Part shown: piece by piece, positions 1 through 8,946 of the stretch
Position numbering within the stretch: position 1 is the stretch's first letter
Layout: every line of letters starts with the position of its first letter
DNA from: JANNUT01 sp046331425
Lineage (GTDB): Bacteria > Acidobacteriota > Polarisedimenticolia > J045
Assembly (NCBI GenBank): GCA_046331425.1
Contig: JAXLQU010000019.1
Span: forward strand, 1-64,000
Length of the DNA stretch: 64,000 bases
Direction: 5' to 3'
Translations under genes and position numbers: made by a program
Notes under the pieces: model-generated
Told to the model about the DNA's origin: nothing
Seen by the model: the letters and a program-made list of their open reading frames with translations, nothing else
The model's database searches: none

Positions 1-645
1 GACGCGAACGCGCCCTTCGCGCACGCGAACGCGGATCGTCGCGGCGTCGAGCAGCAATTCGAACTGCGTTCCGATGTCTTCCACCGTGCCAAACGGTGTC
101 AGCACCGAAATCCGCCGAGAGTGCGTTGGAGACGCGGCAAGCCCGGTGTCGATGTAGACCCGGCCGCGCTCGAGGCGAATCTGGCGATCATCGAGCACCT
201 CCACCTCAGTGTCGCCCGCCATCCGCACGACCACGCCGGAACTCATCTCGAAGGCCGCGCCGGCATCGGACGCATTCTCGACTGGCGTGCCGGGCAGAAG
301 CGGTGCACCCGCGAGCAGCGGCGCACGATCGGCACCGAGCACGCGTCCATGCGCCACGACCAACCTCGCCGATGGCGGGAGCGTCGAGTGCACCATCGAT
401 CGCCACAACCCAAGTGCAACCAGCGACAACATGGCGGCGGCGGCAACACCGATCATCCAGCGGCGGCGGCGCTGCGGTTGCGCTCCAAAACCGGCACGCC
501 ACTCGGCACGCAGTCGTTGTTCAACGCGTGCGCGGCGCTCCGGATCGATCGAGGGGCGCCGACCCGCTTCGCGGATCATCGAGCCGATCGCATCGGTCGA
601 TTCATCGTGACCGACTGCTTCGTCGTTGCTGTTGTGATCTTTCAT
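1..645 (-). CDS. FecR-family anti-sigma/regulatory protein, 3' end cut off
   Basis: The first 215 codons are visible and the gene continues past the left window edge. The N-terminal ~60 residues are charged and cytoplasmic-looking. A single membrane helix lies at about residues 63-80, after an RRRRW cluster. From about residue 120 a periplasmic FecR-type beta domain follows, with the typical run TPFGTVEDIGTQFEL near residue 190. FecR-like proteins sit in the inner membrane and control the partner sigma factor encoded beside them. The start ATG overlaps the stop of the ECF sigma gene in an ATGA junction, so the two are translationally coupled. The partnership is inferred from adjacency. The target regulon cannot be seen here. 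Confidence 0.85.
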   Translation of the reverse strand, partial: MKDHNSNDEAVGHDESTDAIGSMIREAGRRPSIDPERRARVEQRLRAEWRAGFGAQPQRRRRWMIGVAAAAMLSLVALGLWRSMVHSTLPPSARLVVAHGRVLGADRAPLLAGAPLLPGTPVENASDAGAAFEMSSGVVVRMAGDTEVEVLDDRQIRLERGRVYIDTGLAASPTHSRRISVLTPFGTVEDIGTQFELLLDAATIRVRVREGRVRV

Positions 646-1253
646 CGCCTGATGCCGTCCGTGGTTTCACGACCCCGTGCCAGCGTTTCAAACTGCGTGC
701 GGAAAGCCTCGCGGGCGCGCGTCAAGAGCGACTCCGCTGCCTTGAAACCAACACCCAACCGCTCGGCGATCTGATTGACCGAGATCCCGTCGGTGTATTT
801 CCACTGCAAGCAATCGGCGTAGCGCGAGGGGAGCAGGTCGAGCACCTCGTGCACGGTCTGGGCCAGCTCCTGCTGCATCGTCGCCCTCCGCGGGTCGGTC
901 TCGCGACTCTGCATCTCGATCGCCGCAAGCACCTCCGGATTGTCGTCGGTGAGTGGTACCAATCGGTTGGGCGTCGCATGACGGCGATGCCAACGACTGA
1001 TCTCATGACGGCAGAACGTGCACATCCAAGAAAACAGACTCGACTCAGCTCGGAACGTCGCAATCTTTCCGAGCGCCTTGCTCAACGCCTCCTGAACCAC
1101 ATCCTCGGCAGCATCGTGATCGAAACCCAGGCGTGGCAGTGCAAACCGGAACAGTCGATCGAAGTGGTCGTCGAAGAACTGCTGAAAGCTCCGCTCGTCG
1201 CCGGCCAACAGGCCTTGGACCAACTTCCGATCCTCGAAATACGGCGACTCCAC
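642..1253 (-). CDS. ECF-type RNA polymerase sigma factor (sigma-70 family)
   Basis: About 203 residues if translation starts at the GTG at 1253, which has GGAG upstream and gives the usual ECF length. An in-frame start at 1442 would add about 63 residues unlike sigma factors and overlap the next gene. Region 2 contains DAAEDVVQEALSKAL (residues ~48-62) and RAESSLFSWM. Region 4 contains LLPSRYADCLQWKYTDG followed by the helix-turn-helix ISVNQIAERLGVGFKAAESL. The protein binds core RNA polymerase and directs it to special promoters. It is followed by an overlapping FecR-type gene, the usual sigma/regulator pair. No TonB receptor is adjacent, so the signal is unknown. Confidence 0.9.
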   Translation of the reverse strand: MESPYFEDRKLVQGLLAGDERSFQQFFDDHFDRLFRFALPRLGFDHDAAEDVVQEALSKALGKIATFRAESSLFSWMCTFCRHEISRWHRRHATPNRLVPLTDDNPEVLAAIEMQSRETDPRRATMQQELAQTVHEVLDLLPSRYADCLQWKYTDGISVNQIAERLGVGFKAAESLLTRAREAFRTQFETLARGRETTDGIRR

Positions 1254-1417
1254 TGAGCGTGCTCCGAGGCCATCCGGCCCTGATCCCGTGCAGTATGAGC
1301 CGCGACACTGCCGGGATCCTTCGCTCCTCGGCTCGATTTCAGGCCTTGATTTCGGTGGGCGCGCGGACCGTTCGAACCAGACTGGGTCGATCCGTTCCGC
1401 GCACCCACCCCAGACGT

Positions 1418-2482
1418 CTAGCGCGCTGGAAGCTGTTGGCACTTCGGGTCAACGTTGCAGCCGGTCAACAGCAGCGCCGTCCCTTCCTCCGGGTGGATCG
1501 AAAGGAATAGGCCGACACCGGGGGCGTAGTACTTCACCTCCAATGAGCCCGGCTCGTTTCGATTGGTGTTCTCGGTGACCACGCAGTCGTCGTGGCACAT
1601 CAACCTGGCCAGGGCTCTTGGGACGAACCGGTCGAGTTCCTTGTCCTCGCCATAGCTGTAGTCGGTGCTCAGGATCTCGGCGAGATCCTCCGCATTCCCA
1701 AGCGCGAACTCTTCCAAATAGACCCGCCCCTCTCGGGGCGAACCGGGAAACTGGATCCCCGCCTTGGCATTTTCACGGCCGACCTTGAACGACCCGTCGA
1801 TGCGCGTCAGCTCGGGGCGCTGCGGCCGATCGCCGTCGAACAGCTCGTAGTCTTTGACCTCTTCACCGCAGTACCAAACATCACCCGTGATCGCTACCGC
1901 GAGCCAATCGTCGGTCGCTTCCGCCACGAAACCGCCGGTGGAGACCAGATCGCGCACCACGACACACGTGACCTCGTCGACCAGCTTGGTTTCGTTGACG
2001 ACCTCGACGGCGACGCTCTCACCGCCGCCGTTGTACTCCCAGCGATTGCCGATCTTGATTGGGAAATACCGATTCACGTAGGTTGGCGAGGCGTAGTTCT
2101 GTTCGGTGAGAACCTCGTCGAAGTCGGGGTCGTAACGAGCCTCGCCCAGATCTCGGCAAGAATCACGCCGTACGTTGTACGTGTCCTGGCACAACTGCAC
2201 CGCTTCCCGGCGCGCCGCATTGTTGTCGGCCTCGCATCGTCCGCGCTCCGGCGCGTCCGAAAAGTTCGTGCAGACCGCGACACCCCTCCAGTAGTCGTCC
2301 TGCAGCTCGAAGCTGCAGGCTTTGAACATCGCTTCGGCGGTCGCCGTGCAATAGCGGCCCGCGGTCGCGCTCTTCTGCGGGTTGACGGCCGCCATCGCCG
2401 TAGCGCCGAGCGCAAGGCTCAGCACGAGTGGAGTCACGCAATGGATGAAATCACCGAGCTTTGATGCTTGTCTCCGACGCAT
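1418..2482 (-). CDS. Secreted protein of unknown function, paralogue of the divergent gene at 2733
   Basis: 354 residues from the ATG at 2482, preceded by GGAGG at good spacing. The longer in-frame extension to 2707 looks non-coding. Residues 1-31 form a signal peptide (MRRRQ, then a hydrophobic run ending ATAMAA). The segment that follows (about residues 40-110) has several cysteines, for example YCTATAEAMFKACSFEL. The C-terminal half contains the motif KYYAPGVGLFLSI, shared with the divergent neighbour (KHYAPGIGLIQDG), and a similar layout of beta-rich charged segments. It probably acts in the periplasm or at the outer membrane. I recognise no enzymatic motif. The ECF/FecR pair lies immediately downstream on the same strand, so it could belong to that regulatory locus (inference). 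Confidence 0.75.
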   Translation of the reverse strand: MRRRQASKLGDFIHCVTPLVLSLALGATAMAAVNPQKSATAGRYCTATAEAMFKACSFELQDDYWRGVAVCTNFSDAPERGRCEADNNAARREAVQLCQDTYNVRRDSCRDLGEARYDPDFDEVLTEQNYASPTYVNRYFPIKIGNRWEYNGGGESVAVEVVNETKLVDEVTCVVVRDLVSTGGFVAEATDDWLAVAITGDVWYCGEEVKDYELFDGDRPQRPELTRIDGSFKVGRENAKAGIQFPGSPREGRVYLEEFALGNAEDLAEILSTDYSYGEDKELDRFVPRALARLMCHDDCVVTENTNRNEPGSLEVKYYAPGVGLFLSIHPEEGTALLLTGCNVDPKCQQLPAR

Positions 2483-2732
2483 CACCAGATCCTCCAGGGG
2501 CCAGGCGCCGGGCCCGCTTCGATTGAGGGCGCCTTCGCACGGTAGGAGCCCGCCAGCCCGAGAACTCCTTCGCATCCCCTGAAACGATCGGCCTTCCGCC
2601 GTGCACGGGGTGAGTCCTCTAACTTTTCTTGGATCACGAAACGATTCGCGAAGGATTTGCGGCGCGGCGGCACTCCTATCCGTTGCGGGACCTTTCCTCG
2701 CGGACATTCCGACGACTCACGGAGACCAGCTC

Positions 2733-3455
2733 ATGAACGCCAGACCCAGGATCGATACGAAATCTGCATTGCTGTTTCTGATGGCCCTTGCCGGCCTCTC
2801 GATCCCGCCGGCATCCGCCGCCGCGCCCGAGAGGTTTACCTCCGACTTCCGCCTCGCCCAGTGCGAAGGGTTTTCGACCGCAGGGCAGAATCCGTACTTT
2901 GTTCTCGAACCCGGATTTGAAACCGTCCTCGAGGGTCGCGAGAGCAAGGCTGACGTTTCGGTGACCGCCCTCGTAACCGAGGAAACATTCATGGTCGACG
3001 GCGTGCTCACCCGCGTCCTGGTAGAAACCGAGACTGCCGACGGCGAACTCGTCGAGATCTCGCGCAACTACTTCGCGATCTGCAATCGCGATAACAGCGT
3101 CGTGTACTACGGCGAAGACGTCGACATCTACGAGCAGGGTGTCATCACCTCGCACGAGGGAAGTTGGCGGGCCGGTGTCGATGGGGCCAGGCCGGGGATC
3201 TTGATGCCGGGCACGCTGCTGGTCGGCTCACGTTACTTCCAGGAGATCGCAGAGACGAACAAGGCGCTCGATCGCGCCGAGGTCGTCAGCCTCACCGCGG
3301 TCGTCGAAACTCCCGCAGGTACCTTCGACAACTGCCTGAAGAGTCGCGAAACGACGCCGCTGAAGAAGGGCAAGTCCGAGATCAAGCACTACGCCCCTGG
3401 GATCGGCTTGATCCAAGACGGGCCGTTGAAGTTGGTGTCGTTCAGCGGACTTTGA
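2733..3455 (+). CDS. Secreted protein of unknown function, paralogue of the gene at 1418-2482
   Basis: 240 residues from the ATG at 2733, with GGAG 9 bases upstream. The signal peptide covers residues 1-29 (MNARPRIDTKSALLFLM, cleavage near PASAAA). The mature protein contains TAVVETPAGTFDNCLKSRE and then KHYAPGIGLIQDGPLKLV. This C-terminal pattern, a modified side-chain-poor beta domain with K-x-YAPG-(I/V)-GL, is shared with the divergent gene. Many proteobacterial periplasmic proteins of unknown function end in a similar YAPGxGL segment. The two genes share a 250-bp intergenic region that must hold both promoters. No function can be given. Confidence 0.75.
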   Translation: MNARPRIDTKSALLFLMALAGLSIPPASAAAPERFTSDFRLAQCEGFSTAGQNPYFVLEPGFETVLEGRESKADVSVTALVTEETFMVDGVLTRVLVETETADGELVEISRNYFAICNRDNSVVYYGEDVDIYEQGVITSHEGSWRAGVDGARPGILMPGTLLVGSRYFQEIAETNKALDRAEVVSLTAVVETPAGTFDNCLKSRETTPLKKGKSEIKHYAPGIGLIQDGPLKLVSFSGL

Positions 3456-3645
3456 CTCCTTCACGCGTAGGTCGCCGAAACGGCGGCGGCGCCAAGGGCT
3501 GAGTCTTCGGCGCCGCTACCGATCTCTGACTGCGCCAGCCCACGGCCGATGTATCAGATCAGACGGTATGGACCTCTTGATGGAGCGAAGTAGTTCTTGG
3601 GCCGCTGGTCCAACAGAACGACTCGCTATCGGAAAGGGGTTCGAC

Positions 3646-5211
3646 ATGAAACGCCCAAATCTCCCAACTCTGCTCGCAGTCGCACTCTGCTCTCTGGTTG
3701 CCATGACGCAGAGACCGGCGCATGCCTTCGACGCTCGTCCACAAGCGCCCGGACCGCACACACAAAGCGGAGAACCGACCCCCTCCGGCCTCCTCGACTT
3801 TCAACTGCGTTCTGTGCTGCGTGAGCAGGGGTTCACCGGCAGGGTCGGCGTATCGCTTCAACAAAGGCTTGGCCGGCCGATCGACCCGAAGCTTGCCGAT
3901 CTGGGGCGTTTGCTGTTCTTCGACAAACTCGGCGCACTGCGCGGCGACAACACCTGTGCCGGATGTCACGCACCGTCACGCGCATTTGGCGACAGCCAGT
4001 CGATTGCGATCGGCGTGCAAAACAACAACCTCGTCGGCCCCGATCGCTTCGGGCCGCGCAATCAACGGCGTAGCCCTAGCGTCATCAACACGGCGTTCTA
4101 CCCTGCATTGATGTGGAACGGAAGATTCTCGGCTCCGTCGGGTAATCCATTCGACAACAGCCAGGGGTTTCTGTTCCCATCGCCCGAGGGGACGACCAAG
4201 TTCCCTGCCGGCGACCCGATCGTGACGCATCTACTCGTCGCGCAGGCCCACATTCCGCCAACCGAATTGGTCGAGGTCGCCGGCTTCACCGGCACGCGCG
4301 GAACGATCGGCCCCGAGTTCGATCAGTTCGACGATGGTGTCGGCGATCCAGTCCCTGCACCCGATAGCAGCGGCTTTCGCAACGAGCCGATCCGTCAGGC
4401 GGTGCTCACCAAGCTCAACGGATCGGCCGAGTACCGTCGCCTGTTCAGCGAGCAGTTCCCTGAGGTGGCCGCCGGTGCGCCGATCGACTTCACGATGTTC
4501 GGACGCGCGGTCGCCGAGTTTGAATTCGCGATGACCTTCGCCGACGCGCCGATCGACCGCTTTGCGCGCGGCAACACCCGCGCGATGACCGCCGCGCAAA
4601 AACGGGGCGCGCTCTTGTTCTTCGGCAGCGCACAGTGCGTTCAGTGTCACAAGGTAGCCGGCCCCTCCAACGAGATGTTCAGCGACTTCCAAAACCATGT
4701 CGCCGGTGTGCCCCAGATTGCGCCGTTCTTCGGCGAGGGGTTGAGCAACATGATTTACGACGGTCCGGGGCGCGATGAAGACTTCGGCCTCGAGCAGATC
4801 TCTGGAAACTCCGGCGATCGTTACAAGTTCCGCACCTCACCGCTGCGGAATGTCGCGTTGCAACCGGCGTTCTTCCACAACGGATCGTTCACCAAACTCG
4901 ACGAGGCGATTGGCTATCACATGGACGCCGTGGGGTCCGCACCGCTCTACGACGCCGCCCGCGCCGGGGTCGATGTCGATCTCACTCAACGTCTGGGGCC
5001 GAGCGCACCGGTGCTCGAACGACTCGATCCCAAGCTCGCCACGCCGGTCCGCTTGAGCACCGCGGAATTCGCCGACCTGGTGGCGTTCGTGCGCGATGGG
5101 CTGCTGGACGATCGCGCGCGGAAGGAAAACCTCTGCCGGCTGATACCGGCGAAACTACCCAGTGGCCTCACCTCGCTCGAATTTGAAGAGTGCGCGGACG
5201 CGTCTGAGTAG
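3646..5211 (+). CDS. Di-haem cytochrome c peroxidase / MauG-family protein
   Basis: 521 residues from the ATG at 3646, preceded by GGAAAGGGG. A signal peptide (MKRPNLPTLLAVALCSLV, cleavage near PAHAF) sends it to the periplasm, where c-type haem is attached. Two CxxCH haem sites are visible: CAGCH (about residue 106) followed by APSRAFGD, and CVQCH (about residue 331). Other family landmarks are the RRSPSVINTAFYPALMWNGR block and the late block RTSPLRNVALQPAFFHNGSF. Family members reduce hydrogen peroxide with electrons from small cytochromes or, in MauG relatives, oxidise protein substrates. It is longer than the classical ~330-residue CcpA because of inserts between the haem sites. It appears monocistronic, with a strong hairpin 25 bp after the stop. 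Confidence 0.9.
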   Translation: MKRPNLPTLLAVALCSLVAMTQRPAHAFDARPQAPGPHTQSGEPTPSGLLDFQLRSVLREQGFTGRVGVSLQQRLGRPIDPKLADLGRLLFFDKLGALRGDNTCAGCHAPSRAFGDSQSIAIGVQNNNLVGPDRFGPRNQRRSPSVINTAFYPALMWNGRFSAPSGNPFDNSQGFLFPSPEGTTKFPAGDPIVTHLLVAQAHIPPTELVEVAGFTGTRGTIGPEFDQFDDGVGDPVPAPDSSGFRNEPIRQAVLTKLNGSAEYRRLFSEQFPEVAAGAPIDFTMFGRAVAEFEFAMTFADAPIDRFARGNTRAMTAAQKRGALLFFGSAQCVQCHKVAGPSNEMFSDFQNHVAGVPQIAPFFGEGLSNMIYDGPGRDEDFGLEQISGNSGDRYKFRTSPLRNVALQPAFFHNGSFTKLDEAIGYHMDAVGSAPLYDAARAGVDVDLTQRLGPSAPVLERLDPKLATPVRLSTAEFADLVAFVRDGLLDDRARKENLCRLIPAKLPSGLTSLEFEECADASE

Positions 5212-5235
5212 GAACCGTCGCGGGACTCAAAGGCT

Positions 5236-5258
5236 GCCCGCCCACTTGCGGGGCGGGC
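5236..5258 (+). terminator. GC-rich hairpin after the peroxidase gene
   Basis: GCCCGCCC (5236-5243) pairs perfectly with GGGCGGGC (5251-5258) across a 7-base loop, 25 bp after the stop codon. There is no T-run after it, so it may act with Rho or only stabilise the mRNA end. Confidence 0.45.
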
Positions 5259-5494
5259 GGCCCGCGGCGATCGCGCCCGGCCACGGTCCACGCGCGACGT
5301 GCAACTGCCTACGAGTTTGGCGCCTGCCGACTTGGAACCGGTCGACTCTTCGTGACGGGGTTGATCAGAAGATCGAGCGAGGGCCGTTCAACAGGCTGGA
5401 ACGGCCCGCAGCGGCCATCGCTCGTGCACTTCGAAAGCTACGGAAGGATCCAGCCGGTTCCGCGAAATCGTATCGACGAGTTGGATCTTTGTCG

Positions 5495-5611
5495 TCAGGA
5501 TTGCTGACGTGTCTTTTCCTCTTTCTTGGCCTGCTTGGCGAGACGCTTTTCTTTGAGCGTTTTCGTGGGTTCTTTTTTCGCCGACTTCTTCACGTCCTTG
5601 CTCTTGCTCAT
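5495..5611 (-). CDS. Small lysine-rich basic protein (38 aa)
   Basis: A 38-residue frame starts at the ATG at 5611 with a near-perfect Shine-Dalgarno (AAGGAGGAACGCT before ATG) and ends with TGA at 5495-5497. The protein begins MSKSKDVKKSAKKEPTKTLK and continues with EKRLAKQAKKEEKTRQQS. About 14 of 38 residues are Lys/Arg, with almost no hydrophobic core, so it should be disordered and nucleic-acid-binding or ribosome-associated. Very similar small MSKSK...KTxKEKRxxK proteins occur as unannotated orphans in many proteobacteria (from memory). No function is known to me. The overlapping longer frames on both strands have worse codon use and no ribosome site. Confidence 0.75.
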   Translation of the reverse strand: MSKSKDVKKSAKKEPTKTLKEKRLAKQAKKEEKTRQQS

Positions 5612-5859
5612 AGCGTTCCTCCTTACGCGCGACCGATATCATGGCGTCGCGACTCATTCGTGGCGCGGGTAGCTTACCCCCGGAAGTTGGTTTGGTCACT
5701 GCGAAGGCCGCGCTCTTGACAGAGTTCTCAGCCCTCGAGGAGGTCGTTTTGATCGAGTCACGACGATCTCCGGGCGTGGGCTGAGCCCCCGCCCAACTCG
5801 TAACCAGGCAACCTCTGCGCCGCCATGTATCATCTGCGCGGTTTTTGTCCGGAGGCGGG

Positions 5860-7092
5860 ATGGACTCGGAATTCCAGCAAAAGCTCAGTGCCTTGAAGAT
5901 CGACCGTGACGAGGATCATCGCTCTGGCGGTGGCCGAGTGTGGATCGTGGTGGTGGTGCTGTTGATTGCGGCCGGTAGCGCGGTAGCTTGGTGGTTGCTC
6001 CGCGAGCGCGCACAACCCGTTCGGACCGCGCAAGTGCAGGAGGTGGCCGCCACCGGCTCCGGCGCCGCATCGGTGCTCAACGCATCGGGTTACGTCACCG
6101 CACGGCGCCAGGCCACCGTGTCGTCGAAATTCACGGGCAAGGTCGTCGAGGTCTTGGTCGAAGAAGGGATGAAGGTCGAGAAGGGACAGGTTCTCGCGCG
6201 CCTCGACGATAGCCAAGAGCGTTTGAACTTGGGAATGTCGCGCGCGAATCTCGAGGCGGCGCAGTTCTCCGCGTCGGAGACCGAGGCGCGCCTGCGCGAG
6301 GCGAACATCCGCAAGCAACGCTTCGACGACTTGGTCGCCAAGGGGATCGCCTCACGTTCCGACTGGGATGCCGTCGAGGCCGAAGTCGATGCACTTCGAG
6401 CGCGGCTGGAATCGCAGCGTCAGCAGATCCAGTCGTTCCAACGTCAGGTCGGGATGGCGCAGCAGACACTCGACGACACGGTGATTCGCGCGCCGTTCAG
6501 CGGCGTGGCGATTTCCAAAAACGCGCAACCGGGTGAGATCATCTCGCCCATGTCGGCCGGGGGTGGATTCACGCGCACCGGGATCTCGACCGTGGTCGAC
6601 ATGAGTTCGCTGGAAGTCGAGGTCGATGTCAACGAGGCGTACATCCAGCGCGTTCAGCCGGCGCAGAAGGTGCTCGCGACGCTCGATGCCTATCCCGAGG
6701 CACCGATACCGTCGCATGTCATCACCACCATCCCGGCGGCCGATCGACAGAAGGCCACGGTCACGGTGCGCATCGGATTCGATCAACTCGACGCGCGTAT
6801 TCTTCCCGACATGGGGGTGAAGGTCGCGTTTCTTTCCGATGCGCCGGCACCCGATGCAGCACCACGGCGCGTGGTCCGCGTACCGCGGGCGGCCGTGCGA
6901 GGCATCAAGGGGGAAGAGTTCGTGTTCGTGGTCGGTGGCGACAAACGCTTGGAACGACGCGCGATCAAGCTCGCGGCAGGCTCCTCCGATCCAGTCGAGG
7001 TGGTCGCGGGGCTGCGCGCCGGTGAATCGATCGTGGTCGAAGGCAGTGTCGATTTGAGTGCTGGAACGCTGGTCCGCGAATCAACGAAGTGA
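5860..7092 (+). CDS. Periplasmic adaptor (membrane fusion protein) of an ABC exporter
   Basis: 410 residues from the ATG at 5860, with GGAGG four bases before it. A short cytoplasmic tail is followed by a membrane helix (about residues 29-48, VWIVVVVLLIAAGSAVAWWL). The lipoyl/barrel-sandwich half-motif GKVVEVLVEEGMKVEKGQVL lies at about 94-113, then a coiled-coil hairpin rich in Arg/Gln/Glu, then the second half-motif around DDTVIRAPFSGVAISK. This is the HlyD/MacA order. It bridges the inner-membrane permeases to an outer-membrane channel. It heads a four-gene operon with the ATPase (10 bp away) and two permeases. No TolC-like gene is present, so an outer-membrane partner must be encoded elsewhere. 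Confidence 0.9.
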   Translation: MDSEFQQKLSALKIDRDEDHRSGGGRVWIVVVVLLIAAGSAVAWWLLRERAQPVRTAQVQEVAATGSGAASVLNASGYVTARRQATVSSKFTGKVVEVLVEEGMKVEKGQVLARLDDSQERLNLGMSRANLEAAQFSASETEARLREANIRKQRFDDLVAKGIASRSDWDAVEAEVDALRARLESQRQQIQSFQRQVGMAQQTLDDTVIRAPFSGVAISKNAQPGEIISPMSAGGGFTRTGISTVVDMSSLEVEVDVNEAYIQRVQPAQKVLATLDAYPEAPIPSHVITTIPAADRQKATVTVRIGFDQLDARILPDMGVKVAFLSDAPAPDAAPRRVVRVPRAAVRGIKGEEFVFVVGGDKRLERRAIKLAAGSSDPVEVVAGLRAGESIVVEGSVDLSAGTLVRESTK

Positions 7093-7102
7093 GGAGCTAG
7101 TC

Positions 7103-7786
7103 GTGGAAACACTGGTCGAAGTGAAAGATCTGCGCAAAACCTTTGCGCGCGGCGGTGAAAAGATCGATGTGCTGCAAGGGCTCAATTTGGACGTAGCCAA
7201 AGGTGATTTCTTGGCGCTGATGGGCCCGTCAGGCTCGGGCAAGTCGACGCTTCTGAATTTGATTGGCGGACTCGATAGCCCGACCGGTGGATCGATTCGT
7301 GTCGGCAACGAGCGGATCGACAAGCTCTCGGGCGGTGCACTCACTGCCTGGCGCGCGCGGCACATCGGGTTCGTGTTCCAAATGTACAACCTGCTGCCCG
7401 GCCTGAACGCCGAACGCAATGTCGAACTGCCGCTTCTGCTCACCAATCTGGCTCGCGCGCGCCGCAAGCAGCAGGTCGAGATTGCACTGTCGTTGGTTGG
7501 CCTTTCCGAGCGCGCCAAGCATCTGCCCCGTCAGCTTTCCGGCGGGCAAGAGCAGCGTGTGGGGATCGCGCGGGCGATCGTGACCGACCCGACGCTCTTG
7601 CTGTGCGACGAACCGACGGGCGATTTGGATCGCAAGTCGGGCGATGAAATCCTCGACCTGCTGCAGGCGCTCAATCGTCAGCAGGGCAAGACGATCATCA
7701 TGGTGACGCACGACCCGCACGCCGCCGAGCGTGCGACGCGCACGGTGCATCTGGACAAGGGTGTGTTGGCGGGGACGGCCGCATGA
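7103..7786 (+). CDS. ABC transporter ATP-binding protein, MacB/LolD/DevA type
   Basis: 227 residues starting at a GTG with GAGGAG upstream. Walker A is GPSGSGKST. The Q-loop region VFQMYNLLPGLNAERNVELP and the signature LSGGQEQRVGIARAI (LSGGQ) follow, then Walker B LLLCDEPTGDLD and the H-loop MVTHD. The NLLPxLxxxxNVELPL stretch is characteristic of the LolD/MacB/FtsE-like subfamily, which drives mechanotransmission-type permeases rather than classic importers. The stop overlaps the first permease start (ATGA), fixing it as part of the exporter operon. Confidence 0.95.
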   Translation: METLVEVKDLRKTFARGGEKIDVLQGLNLDVAKGDFLALMGPSGSGKSTLLNLIGGLDSPTGGSIRVGNERIDKLSGGALTAWRARHIGFVFQMYNLLPGLNAERNVELPLLLTNLARARRKQQVEIALSLVGLSERAKHLPRQLSGGQEQRVGIARAIVTDPTLLLCDEPTGDLDRKSGDEILDLLQALNRQQGKTIIMVTHDPHAAERATRTVHLDKGVLAGTAA

Positions 7787-8943
7787 AGTTCTTCCACCTG
7801 CTGTGGAGCAACCTGTGGCGTCACAAGACGCGAACCGCGTTCACTTTGCTCTCGATCTTGATCGCGTTCTTGCTGTTCGGTTTCCTCGCCGCGGTCAAGG
7901 TGGCGTTTCGCGCGGGTGTCGATGTCGCGGGCGCTGACCGTTTGTTCACCACGCATAAGACCTCGATCATCCAGCCGCTTCCGTTCAGTTACCTGGCTCA
8001 GATCAAGAACGTGCCGGGAGTGGTGGCGGTGACGCACATGTCTTGGTTCGGGGGGATCTATCAGAATCCGAACCAAGGTTTCCAAGGCGTCCTCCAATCA
8101 CCGGTCGATCCTGAGTCGATGCTGGTGATGTACCCCGAGTTCAAGGTGCCCGACGATCAACGACGGGCCTGGATCGAAGATCGCGAAGGGGTGTTGGTGG
8201 GAAAAACCACGGCGGCTCGTTTCGGTTGGAAGATCGGAGATCGGATCCCGATTCAAGGCACGATCTGGCGCAAGAAGGACGGCTCGGCCTTGTGGGAGTT
8301 CAATCTGCGCGGCATCTACGACGGCGGCAAAGGCGTCGACACCACGCAGTTTCTGTTTCACTACGATTACTTCGATGAAGCGCGGCAGTTTGGACAAGGG
8401 ATCGTCGGTTGGTATGTGGTCCGAATTGCCGATCCGAAGCTGTCGGGAGAGGTCGGCAAGAAGATCGACGCGATCTTCGAAAACTCCTCCGCTGAAACCA
8501 AGACCGTTACCGAGAAAGCGCTGGCTCAGAGCTTCGCCGACCAAATCGGCGATATCGGCATGATCATCCAACTGATTCTTGCCGCAGTGTTCTTCACCTT
8601 GCTGCTCGTCGCCGGCAACACGATGGCGCAGTCGGTGCGCGAGCGAACGGCCGAGCTGGCGGTGCTGAAGACGGTCGGTTTTTCCGATGGCCGCGTGCTG
8701 GCATTGGTATTGGCAGAGTCGTGTTTGGTCGCGGCTGTCGGCGGCTACACCGGCCTAGGGCTGGGTGCGTTGATGGTTTCCAGCGGCGATCCGACAGGCG
8801 GTTTCCTTCCGGTCTTCTATTTCCCTGAGCGCGACGTCGTGATCGGCATCGTGCTGGTGTTGGTGCTCGGTCTCGTTGCCGGCATCTTGCCTGCGTTGCA
8901 GGCTAGGCGGCTGCGCATCGTCGATGCATTGCGGAGGGGTTGA
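7783..8943 (+). CDS. ABC transporter permease (FtsX/MacB_PCD family), subunit 1
   Basis: 386 residues. The first membrane helix at about 17-40 (FTLLSILIAFLLFGFLAAVK) is followed by a large periplasmic domain (~45-260). Three clustered helices lie near the C-terminus, including LILAAVFFTLLLVAGNTMAQ, then VRERTAELAVLKTVGFSDG, the usual coupling helix after the second segment. This 1+3 topology is the MacB/FtsX fold. The start overlaps the ATPase stop by four bases. With the 404-residue permease downstream it probably forms a heterodimer, unlike MacB, whose permease is fused to the ATPase. The substrate is unknown. Confidence 0.9.
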   Translation: MKFFHLLWSNLWRHKTRTAFTLLSILIAFLLFGFLAAVKVAFRAGVDVAGADRLFTTHKTSIIQPLPFSYLAQIKNVPGVVAVTHMSWFGGIYQNPNQGFQGVLQSPVDPESMLVMYPEFKVPDDQRRAWIEDREGVLVGKTTAARFGWKIGDRIPIQGTIWRKKDGSALWEFNLRGIYDGGKGVDTTQFLFHYDYFDEARQFGQGIVGWYVVRIADPKLSGEVGKKIDAIFENSSAETKTVTEKALAQSFADQIGDIGMIIQLILAAVFFTLLLVAGNTMAQSVRERTAELAVLKTVGFSDGRVLALVLAESCLVAAVGGYTGLGLGALMVSSGDPTGGFLPVFYFPERDVVIGIVLVLVLGLVAGILPALQARRLRIVDALRRG

Positions 8944-8946
8944 GCC

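Noticed and set aside
642..1442. Long 266-residue sigma factor start
   Set aside because: The additional 63 residues do not resemble sigma factors. A GTG with GGAG upstream at 1253 gives a standard ECF length.
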